From NCBI RefSeq assembly GCF_028009165.1, contig NC_079242.1, positions 3,720,001-3,784,000 on the forward strand: a stretch of DNA of 64,000 nucleotides, read 5' to 3'. This DNA is from Akanthomyces muscarius (taxonomy: Eukaryota > Ascomycota > Sordariomycetes > Hypocreales > Cordycipitaceae). How positions within the stretch are numbered: position 1 is the stretch's first letter; each line of letters opens with the position of its first letter. A program made the translations under genes and the position numbers. The notes under the pieces were generated by a model. The model saw only the letters and a program-made list of their open reading frames with translations, was not told the DNA's origin and searched no databases. Below, piece after piece: positions 55,126 to 64,000 of this stretch.

Positions 55126-57828
55126 CTATAGAGGAGTCGTGTATATAATATCCATTTCTTTTGGCAGAAGAGCATCTATTGGCTCACAGATTTGCCAGCG
55201 ACTACCACTGCTCGTCTTCAGAACGCGGTAGCCGCGAATGGGGCTTGTAGGTCTGGGTCCTTGCTCGCGGATGTAGAGCAGCTCATCCAATCGCTTTTGG
55301 ATAGCCAGCCTAGAGCCTATCGTGTCTTCCCATATATTGGAAAGACGTTCGGCAGTCGCGAGAGCGTCTTTGGTCCTGCTGATCTGATTTGAGAGGCTGG
55401 ACATAGTGCCGTTAGCCGTCAGGGCATCGACAGCCTCAACAGCAGCCATAGCTGTGACGCGGGGTAGCATAGCCAGGGACGACTGTGTGTGGTGCATGCC
55501 CTCAAACATTTGCATTAGGTCCAGACTTCCAGTGGCATGGCCGACGCAGTTGTGTCCATAGCTGCCCTGCAGCTCCGGGCCAAGCTGGCTGGCTGCGGAA
55601 TGGTGACGGTTGACTTTGATCATCGCGTGATGATACAAAAGGTGCAAAGAAAGGAACGAGCCACCAGTACCAGCGTAGAGGGAGTCTTTGAGGTTGTCCA
55701 TAGAAAAAGAGAGGTGATTTGGAAGAGAGGAAAACCAAGTTCTGATCTTCTTTGCAAGAGTTTGTATTCTGGTCGACTCGGACGAGGCAGCCGCTGGGCG
55801 ACAGGCAATGCGATAAAGTGCATTTTGGCAATCAGCCCAGAGGTGTGCCATCTCCACAAGATTGGCCAGGACATTGCGTGAACCACCTCTGACAGATGCC
55901 ATGAGACTGTATGGGTCAAAGAATGGCTCGTCTCGCTCGATCTGCTTTTCAAAGCTCTCATTGTCGGTCGGGAGGCGGATGTAGAGGTCTTCCGGATTGA
56001 TCACGGCAGATCTGTTAGGAAACATGCCGTTGAATCTCTCGAGCATGAAGAGCGACCATAGCGTACGGCGCCGACTTTCTTTATATCCGGCTCTGGTCAT
56101 GCCAAGGGGATAAGTAGTCCTGTTCGCCTCAGTAGACTTTTCGAGTTCCACATTTAGCTGCAAACTGGCGGCAACCGCCAAGGCAGACGACAGCAGCTCA
56201 CTGGCATCATGAATGCGGTCAACAGAGATATAATACGCAGCCACGAGGATGCGGCTCTGAACGAGCTGCAGACAGTCGAATCCGAGATTCTTCTGGGCAT
56301 AATGCGCGACTTGGGCGTATTCAGAAGCAATATGCTTAGCTCCTCCGGAAAGCGCGACCCCAATAGTAAGAACACTGTAGAGGAGCATTAAGTCTTCTGG
56401 CAGCTTTCGATCGTCCGACTTTGAAAGGTGTGCTTTCCAGATGTTCTCGGGCAAGAACCTCAGGAGCATAGTAGAGTCGACGTGGACGAAGAACTGTGTC
56501 ACAACATCAATGATACCCTGCGGCTTCTTTGTGTATACATCGGTGCGCCACGCACGGCACAAAGCCTCGTCCGGGATGCGAGAAATGTCTGATGGGCGTC
56601 GATATGATGGGCGAGGGGACTTTGAATGATCCAACGCGTCAGAGGCAGCAAGCGAGCTGGTTTTCGAATAAGAGTCTGTCCCAACCTTGAGACGCTTATG
56701 GTAACCGTCGTCAAAGCTCTGCTGCGGAGGAGGTTGGGCCACCGGGGACCTCGACTCTCGAGAGCCATGCGGAGAAGACATAGTCTTCCCGCTGTAAAGC
56801 TCCGCAGACTGTGCAGATGGCGAGGAAGGATGTCCACCTCTAGGTGCGTTTTTGAATTTGCAGACTCTACCAAACTTGTCGCATTGGACACATCGAGGGT
56901 AGTCGGGGTCGCATTTGATTTTCTTCTCTCGGCAGGTCACACAGGCAATGGCAAGCCTCTTTCTAGGCTTGCCCGCTTTCGTGACACCCCAATGTGCATT
57001 AACGTGCTCGCCGTCGATTATCGTCTTGCAATGGGTTCCATCGTCGTAGAAGTAACACATTCCCTCGCCGGGAACTTCAGCAGCTCGCACGAAGCGTGGC
57101 AGAAAATGTGTGCCCGTCCAAATCTTTGGTCCGAGGCTGTCCTTGGCAGCAGGGCTTTCCGAAGCAGTTGCTGTATGGGAATCTGAGCTCGTGGGCTCTT
57201 TTTTGTATTCCATCGTCACATCTCTCGAGTCCGGGAGGTGCCTGCGAGTCGTGCTTTGCGTGCCCAGCATGTACTCCTGTCGACCGGCATCCTGTTGGGA
57301 CCATAGCGAATCTCCTTCGGTCTGGCTCTTCGACTCTCCGAAAGCCGGGGATCTCGAGCCAGAAAAGGATCTGCCAATGCCATGCGAAGAGGCGTCATAA
57401 GCGACTCTGGGTTGTGCTGCCAGCGAAGGGAAGTAGGTGGACGAGTTTTGACTTCCGGCAACTAACGTGTGAGGGCGATCAAGAGGTGAGTGCATTGGAT
57501 AATGAGCAGGACGACTGGGAAGCGATGCCAGAGGCCGCATAGATGACGGCGGTCCGAAGAGACTGCTAAGAGAAGGTAGTTGCTGGCGCTGCGAGTTGTT
57601 GGACGTGTTTGGTGGTGTGCTTTCCCGGCTATCGTCGCCATCGTCGCGGCTAGTCGTCTTGTCATAGTTTGACATTGGCAAGGCCGCTAGTGTTTGGGCA
57701 GCCCAGCCGTGATCTGCTGAGGGGGACGATCTTGAAGAGAATGAAGTAGCTGTAGGGCTCGCAAGCTCTGGTGGGGTGTCCGGCAGCGCCATTCGTGGAC
57801 GCGACTCCAATGTTGTAAGGGAGCCCAT
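55126..57828 (-). CDS. large Zn2Cys6 transcription factor with fungal_trans domain
   Basis: Single-exon gene of 900 residues. The first 230 residues are Ser/Pro/Gln-rich and probably disordered. A conserved segment follows (about 253-290, GEGMCYFYDDGTHCKTIIDGEHVNAHWGVTK region) directly before the zinc cluster at about 296-325, which has CVTCREKKIKCDPDYPRCVQC with the last Cys in GRVCKFKN. The C-terminal half (about 430-800) has the fungal-specific regulatory domain (EDLMLLYSVLTIGVALSGG, RRRTLWSLFMLERFNGMFPN). The extra conserved block in front of the zinc cluster suggests a widely conserved orthologue group, but I cannot name it with confidence. Its 5' side faces a gene-poor 6.2-kb region, consistent with a long, complex promoter or leader. 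Confidence 0.9.
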   Translation of the reverse strand: MGSLTTLESRPRMALPDTPPELASPTATSFSSRSSPSADHGWAAQTLAALPMSNYDKTTSRDDGDDSRESTPPNTSNNSQRQQLPSLSSLFGPPSSMRPLASLPSRPAHYPMHSPLDRPHTLVAGSQNSSTYFPSLAAQPRVAYDASSHGIGRSFSGSRSPAFGESKSQTEGDSLWSQQDAGRQEYMLGTQSTTRRHLPDSRDVTMEYKKEPTSSDSHTATASESPAAKDSLGPKIWTGTHFLPRFVRAAEVPGEGMCYFYDDGTHCKTIIDGEHVNAHWGVTKAGKPRKRLAIACVTCREKKIKCDPDYPRCVQCDKFGRVCKFKNAPRGGHPSSPSAQSAELYSGKTMSSPHGSRESRSPVAQPPPQQSFDDGYHKRLKVGTDSYSKTSSLAASDALDHSKSPRPSYRRPSDISRIPDEALCRAWRTDVYTKKPQGIIDVVTQFFVHVDSTMLLRFLPENIWKAHLSKSDDRKLPEDLMLLYSVLTIGVALSGGAKHIASEYAQVAHYAQKNLGFDCLQLVQSRILVAAYYISVDRIHDASELLSSALAVAASLQLNVELEKSTEANRTTYPLGMTRAGYKESRRRTLWSLFMLERFNGMFPNRSAVINPEDLYIRLPTDNESFEKQIERDEPFFDPYSLMASVRGGSRNVLANLVEMAHLWADCQNALYRIACRPAAASSESTRIQTLAKKIRTWFSSLPNHLSFSMDNLKDSLYAGTGGSFLSLHLLYHHAMIKVNRHHSAASQLGPELQGSYGHNCVGHATGSLDLMQMFEGMHHTQSSLAMLPRVTAMAAVEAVDALTANGTMSSLSNQISRTKDALATAERLSNIWEDTIGSRLAIQKRLDELLYIREQGPRPTSPIRGYRVLKTSSGSRWQICEPIDALLPKEMDIIYTTPL

Positions 57829-60800
57829 TGAGAGAGATCCTGGCGCAGGTGTAGAGAGCTACTATATCAGGAATGCTCTTTGTAGAATACACTACCTTGC
57901 CGGTGGCGCTTGGCGGTCGGCAAAGCTCTGTGCGTATAAAAAAGAGCTTGGTACCGATTTGCTGGGTCAGAGTCAGCCTGCAGTATACCTGCTATAGGCG
58001 AACGTCAAAGGCAAGATGTCCCAGGTCTTATCGAACTGGTTTGTAACGAGACACTGGCAAGGCCGACCAGGAAGTCTATGATTCGGTCGTTGTGTTGGGA
58101 GGGCACAAGTTGGACGAGAAGAAAGAGCAAGAGGACGGGAACAGGCTTTTTTAGGACAAAACGACTAACAAGAGATTAATGGGGCAGCTGAGCAAAAGGA
58201 TGAGGAAATACGACCGAGCAATGCAAAACCAGCCAAGGAAAACCGTTACCAGATTGCCGGGACGAACGTGAAGCTTCTATTTGCTGGATGCAGAGCCATG
58301 TTGCACTCTGGTAGGAGCATTGGATGGGGCCGGACTAACACAGCTCCTACCATCTATACAGCGTTCAGAGCGGCCTGCCGACCTTTGGCACGCCCTCGCC
58401 CACCCCTCATCAATGAGGGGGGGTGGCCGGCGGCGGAACTGGGAGGGTGTGGACGGGCGCGCCAGGACCAGGGGGAGGGGTGGCGAGTGCGGCTGGCTCG
58501 AGTCAAAAGAACTGGCACCAAGCACTAATGCCACAGCCCATTGCCTCTTCGGTATGAAGCGATGGTCGGCAAGCCACGATGGCGGCAGGCAGGCGTAAGC
58601 ACAGGCCGGCTTGTGGCACTGAAACTCAGAATAGTTGAAACGGCTTCCGAGCCACACTGTATTGTGTTCGGGAGGGACACTGAGATGATACTGGCCAAAT
58701 CTCCTCCTACATCAAAGTTCGCGCCAACAGTAACGGCTCTGGAAGGCCCAGTCAACACAGGCCGTGACTATGTGGTGGAATGGAGGTGGCTATTATTTCT
58801 TGTGCAATAGACATGAGAGCTTTTGCAAACCCTAGCGCTTGTTAGCTAGCACTTCGTTCATGTTGCCCCATGGACCGTCGCGTTACCGTCTACTACGCGG
58901 TGGGCCGCTCGAATAAATAAGAGAGAAGTTATTGGCTGCTCACCCGAGGGTGGCTGGAAATAGGGTCATGATAAACGGTACCACATTGGAGTAGTGAGTT
59001 AGCCTTTAAGAGCACCAACGGACGATGGATGGTGACAGTCTCGATGTGGGCCGAAGACATACTGTGTGCTTATTCTTATTGTGGCTCCCAGGCCGAAGCC
59101 TTTTTTGTGCGACTGGAGTTGTTCTCCGCGTTTTGCCGCTCCAGGTCTGAGGCATCGGCAGTCGATCTGGGCATTCGGCAGAGCCACAGGCAGTGTCTGT
59201 GCCTCCAGCCTTCTTGTGCGATCCCTGCAGGTACGAAGATACAGCACCTTGGCTGGGGGCCGTGAGGGCTTGGGTTTGAGACAACACTGCTCTGTACGGA
59301 AAGTCACGATGTCAAGCCGACAATGTCAAAAAGGTTGGTTATGATGGTGTCTTCTTCACATGACATTTAGACACGTGAATCATCTTACACGGGGCTCCAA
59401 ATTACCGCCCGAGAGCCAGGCTTGTAGTGCCCGCGATTCATACTGGTGCGAAGCTTAGGCGGAGAAATGGTCGCTTTTCCAGCACCGGCGTCAGTCCTAG
59501 TGCCAATGGTAGTTACATCGTTACGTACTTTGATACTGCAGGGACTTGAAACCCAGGCAATAAGGCTCGTTGCAAATTTAGCAGTGCTTAGCTTCTCCAT
59601 CAAGCGTCTTTAGCTAGTTGTTAGTTAGATACCAGACGTCTGACACTGGCTTACTGATGTACCAGCTGCCGCCCACTGGGCAGAATGTCGATCGCGGCAA
59701 ATTATGCAGCATGTCCACTTCGCTCTAAGCTGCCAACGAGGATAACGCTGTTCCTGCTGGATGTCAGGCGGGCAGCTTCTCGGTTCAGTACCTGGTAGCG
59801 AGCAGGTCGGCACGTTGCGGTTGGGCTTTGCAGAGGTGCTACTACGTGATTCGATAGGGCTTCTGGCGTTCTCTTGCAACTCTGGTCACTCGCCATAGGT
59901 GGCGGCGAGTGGCTCGGCGGCGCAGACAGCCTCGCCAACGACGTCCTAAAAGCTAGCGCCGATGGTCTGCTAATAAGTCTCGCCTTGAATCCACAGCAGT
60001 TCAGGGCATCGCCCCTAGCTGCTACTCAGAATTTGGCCTGAGCATTTTCGGCAAGAAATTCAACTACTGGTAACTTAGCAGCTGCGTCTCTGCCATCCGC
60101 CTCGACATTCCACTAGCGGGATACACCGACGCAGAATTACTGCCGCAATATCGCATCGTAGCAGGAGCTGGGTAGCCCTAGAGAAGCAAAGCTCGTAGAC
60201 TTGTCATTACTGTGTCGGTGCCGAGGCCACGCAGCTCTGGATATGAGCGATGGCTTGCCGTGACGGTGAATGATGTTGAAGGTTATCACATGGATCGAAC
60301 GAGGAGTAGCGTCGCACCATCGGTGCCTGTGAGCTCGGTGGCACCGCTGGGCGGATGGCTGACTGGCGATTTAACAAAGGCTTTTGAATGTCACTCAACG
60401 GTCACCATTTGCGGTGCCGAGTCTCACCAAGGATCAGCGGAAGGCAGGGAAGAAAGCTCGATAAGCGTTACGTATGAACAACAGGATTGTGCCTGGACCA
60501 CCCCGGGCTCCTGTTGTCTCCTGCTGTTGAGGAGCAGCGCTTCGTGAGACTAGTTAGCGGACAGGCTCCCCTGCTACGGAAGAACTGGCCGCCTGGGTGA
60601 CGTGCCGCCTGCTAATTTCGTTGTTAGCCGGTACAGGGTCCGTCGACGAGCCGGCACTGATGACAAGGGCCGAGTGGGGGTGGGCCAACGCTCTCTCTGT
60701 CTCTCTCCACCATCCGGTAATATTTTTTTTTTGGGTAAGTCGCTGGAAGGGTCAGCAATAATGAGCCTTTGCGTTGCTGAAGAATCCAGAAGGCCGCAGA

Positions 60801-63800
60801 TGGATGGGTGTTGCAGTGGCAGTAAATGTGGTCGGGAAAGGCTGCGGGAAGCAAGTACAACGAAGGCAAGCTCTGATCTAACTATCTTGCCAACTGTTAG
60901 ATATACCGATGCCACTGTGGCTGCCGTCCACTGTTGCTCGCAGCCACCACTCACAAACCCGTAATGCCTCCACTGTCACCTCGCCAAACACTTTGCCCAG
61001 TAATACATACCCATAAGCCATCAGTGGCTGGATGCTCTCAACTCTTCGCAATCAACGGAAGCCTGGCTAGCTTCCGAGCGGGCTGATGAGTTTAGTCCCT
61101 GGCAAGCAACCCAGCAACGGACCTTTGGAGGTGCCACCGGACCTCTAGCCTGAAATCACAAATTGCTTGTATGAACCCATCGTCGGTGCATGTGCAGGTC
61201 ATTCATCAGAAGCTGAGCCTACATTCGTCTGCATAATCAAGTCTCAACTCACCAGTTAAACGTGTTATGGTACATACTTTGTTCCGCTGTTAGCTTCCTC
61301 TTCTGTTCTTCTGTGGATGGCGCGCCATCGGAGCCTTCGTTAGCCCCAGCCTAGAAAGCCCTGGAAAGTCCACTCGGCGGCAGACAGGGAGCATGGCAGC
61401 CCCGTCACGAAGATACAGTTTGTTCCAGTTTGGGCATCATCTCCGTCCCGTGTCCATACTCTGCCGAAAGAAGTCTGATGGCGCGCTCTGGCCAATAAGA
61501 TACCTCGCCTCAGATGACACAAACTACGGAGTACCGTCGCCCCGATTCAAGTGCACTCATGCCACTCTATTATACACGCACGCCCGTGTCGTGTTGCCTG
61601 CCAAAGAAAAAAAACTGGCGAGGCCCGAACTGGATCAGGCTCGTTTACTGTCGTCCGTCGCGAGCAGTATCGGGCCTCGCTAGTGGAGAATTACTCTCGC
61701 CGCAATAATTATACAAGCCATGCACCCATGGAAACAGTTGTTCGGTGGCATAATGGCAGAAAGAAGGGAGCTCTGGGCAGAGCATATGCATTTCCGCACC
61801 AACCAAATGTCTCACGCAATCAGCCTGTTCGTCGCATCTAGCAAAGGAGAAAAGGAGGAATAGCGCCGGCACTTGGGCATCTCAATCATCGACGCATATG
61901 CCGGACGATAAAGGCATGCGCATGATAATTTTCCTTCCTCTTTCCCCCCCAGTACCCTGTCTCATGCGACACACTGATCTGGGCTGCCACGCTTTCCTTT
62001 TTTTACCAGGGCGCGCCCAGCTCCTCCAGCTCCGACCAGGGCCACCGCTTCGCATCACAGTCCTGTTTCTGCATTTGCCGAGCCCCGTCTAATAACCCGC
62101 CCTGGCGAGCTGGAGCTGAAGCAGGACTAGCACTCATCACACTTTGCTACTCCGTCGTGGTGTGTGGCCCGGCAGATGTAGGCCCTAGTTTCCGGGCGAT
62201 GCAGCACGCACCTGGGTGCGGTAGTTGACACGCCCGGAACTGGCCAGGATTCATGTGTCCCATATAATAAAACAGTGAGGAAAGCCATCGGCAAGCACCG
62301 AGCAAACTGCACATCGCGGCTTGACACCTTTTCTCTGGAACCTCCCCTGCCTGGCGGTCAAGTGAGCGACTGTATACCCAATGCCGCAGCCATTCCTGCA
62401 ATCTTTTTCTTGTCGCAGCGTGCTGGATCCGAGCTTCAAGACCCGAGAGTGCGAGCGGCCATGTCTGTTTGCGGCCATCACGGACTGGAGCTCGAGCTAC
62501 CAGTTGCGAACGCCATAATGTAACCATTCATCGCCGAGGCGCTGAGCCGGCAATACGAATGGGGGAAGGGCGCAGAGCCCAGATCTTGAAGAGGGTGTGT
62601 GTGGAGTTCATTATAGGTCCACAGCGAGAGCAAGGGTTTTTGTGCTCAGCCACCACCAACAAAGATCTCGGGGTTTGCTTCCAACAGGACAGCCCAGCCT
62701 TGGGGCAGCTGTTGCCATCGATCCAACTTGACCTTTTGTCCATGTGCAAAGTGGGCTGGGCCAAGATGTGGTTTTGGGTTGGGATAACCGATGCCGACGG
62801 CCGACCGAGAGCTCAAAGTGCCCTGAGTTGCCTTTCTTTTCCGAAACTAGCAAGCGTTGCGGCAGGGTACGGCACGACATTGCAGTACTGGGTAGGCTTC
62901 GAATCTACTCCATCACACGGTGAACCACATTGGGGTTTATGCATTAGTAATGGCGAGAAGACATTGATAGCAGCGGCAACCTCGAGGCCAAGGCTATCTG
63001 TATAGGTGGCGACCGACTCCAAGACATTCACGCCTCCTGACGTGCATGTGCTTTGCTTGACAGCCACGCCGGATAGATGCTCAACGTCGGCAGCGAGATG
63101 TGCCGCTCTCTGGCCTACGCCTCTCAGAGTTGGGTGCCCCGCCAGCTGCGTTCTTGCTCAGCGCCAAAGGGGCCACACCGAACGAGAGTTTGTGTGTGAG
63201 TGTGTGTGCTCCAGGAAATAGCCTATTATCCTTTATTGGCCACATTAGGGTTAGTCTCCGGAGTAATTTTAAACGACAACCATACGCCAAACTCACGGTT
63301 CGCCGTCCGCGCGCGCATCATAAGCCCTCGCCTAGCGAGATTTGGCGGCGTAAAAGGGCAAGGGAAGAAAAGCCGCAACATACGAGCGACCCGAATCCGG
63401 TACACAGACATGAGCAGCTGAACATGCAGTGTCGCCGTCTCGAAAACTTCAGCAGGTGTGAAGCTCGGCGTCACACTTCAGCAGCTAGTTGGACAAGAAA
63501 GACCCGAAAATAGAACAAGGCTCTGCCTTCACTCAGCCAGCCAGCCACCCTAACCGCGCGCCTTGCTCCTCTTTCCAGTGGATCGCATCTTTCACACCGC
63601 AGATTTTTACCAAAAGCTCTCGCCTCTCTGGCCCCTCCCTCTTCGCTTTGACGTTTGGGAAGACTTGGGTTGCATTGTCAGTCAGCAATTAGTACGAGGC
63701 AACGACTAGCAGACGAAGTCCTGTGGAGAAACAAGCGACAGTTTGTAGAAGCGTTTTATCGCGTCCCTCAGTGAGCCGCTACCAGGTCGCCAACCAACGG

Positions 63801-64000
63801 CAAAGGAAGAGGAACACAAGCCAGAACGTAACATGGCAAGCCCTACAGGCTAGCTGCCAAGCTCGTGGTGCATGGCGCCAGATCGTTTTCGGCAATATGC
63901 AGCGCTTCAAGGTTGTGATTGGCCTAGTCGTTTATCAAGAGCGGCACTCACTCGGCAGTCCACAGAGACAGCATCTCGTCCCAGAAGCCACCCCCCTCTC
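57829..64000. other. 6.2-kb region without recognisable genes
   Basis: Upstream of the Zn2Cys6 gene. Composition is ordinary, not RIP-like. Open frames are up to about 178 codons, but they overlap on both strands, are rich in Arg/Ser/Cys and show no family features. A strong hairpin sits at about 58400-58426. The region could hold a long promoter, a spliced 5' leader, non-coding transcripts or the 5' leader of a gene to the right of the window. Confidence 0.5.
58400..58426. repeat. G/C-rich near-palindrome (hairpin)
   Basis: CCACCCCTCAT (58400-58410) is followed after two bases by ATGAGGGGGGGTGG (58413-58426), an 11-bp inverted repeat with three extra G in the right arm. It lies about 570 bp upstream of the large Zn2Cys6 gene's start codon. 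Function unknown. Confidence 0.5.

Overview
The window is nuclear DNA from a filamentous ascomycete. Most genes carry short introns (about 48-75 nt) with GTNNGT-type donors, CTAAC/CTGAC-type branch sites and YAG acceptors. The repertoire is typical of Pezizomycotina: HET-domain protein, Zn2Cys6 regulators, WSC domains, a siderophore MFS transporter, a GT15 mannosyltransferase and a DUF2236 oxygenase. Extreme TpA enrichment with near loss of CpA/TpG in one block is the footprint of repeat-induced point mutation (RIP). A Sordariomycete, possibly Hypocreales, is my best guess; the genus cannot be settled from sequence alone.

Layout. 0.3-3.9 kb: an L-serine/threonine dehydratase behind a TATA box and long pyrimidine leader, then the histone-fold protein MHF1/CENP-S with an RG-rich tail. 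4.3-14.1 kb: a cell-surface stretch with a secreted haem peroxidase fused to three WSC domains and two adjacent Ser/Thr-rich single-pass membrane proteins, separated by unrecognised, apparently broken minus-strand coding relics (8.0-9.7 kb). 15-20.1 kb: a DUF2236/mpaB-type oxygenase convergent with a six-exon ABCC transporter.

20.8-29.5 kb is a decayed island: a frame-broken coiled-coil gene, a short AT-rich block, an intact hemerythrin-like gene, then about 4 kb of AT-rich DNA. That DNA holds the ends of a RIP-degraded inverted-repeat DNA transposon, an 11-bp tandem repeat at its edge, and an Hsp70-like gene that has lost its 5' part.

29.7-43 kb: a Zn2Cys6 regulator, a siderophore-type MFS transporter with an exact ATCWGATAA iron-GATA site upstream, an aminoglycoside-phosphotransferase-fold protein that has lost its catalytic residues, a small coiled-coil protein, QTRT2 (with a GC-AG intron) and a HET protein. 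44-58 kb: housekeeping-type genes (LCCL membrane protein, GCP5-like gamma-tubulin complex subunit, KRE2/KTR mannosyltransferase, WDR83-like WD40 protein) and a 900-residue Zn2Cys6 regulator. The last 6.2 kb is gene-free as far as I can tell.

No metabolic gene cluster is evident and I do not see a convincing new multi-gene system. The strongest leads are the pseudokinase, the RIP island with its recognisable transposon ends and damaged flanking genes, and the candidate iron-regulatory site. Splice sites were placed by reading consensus signals and checking frame by hand; there is no transcript evidence.
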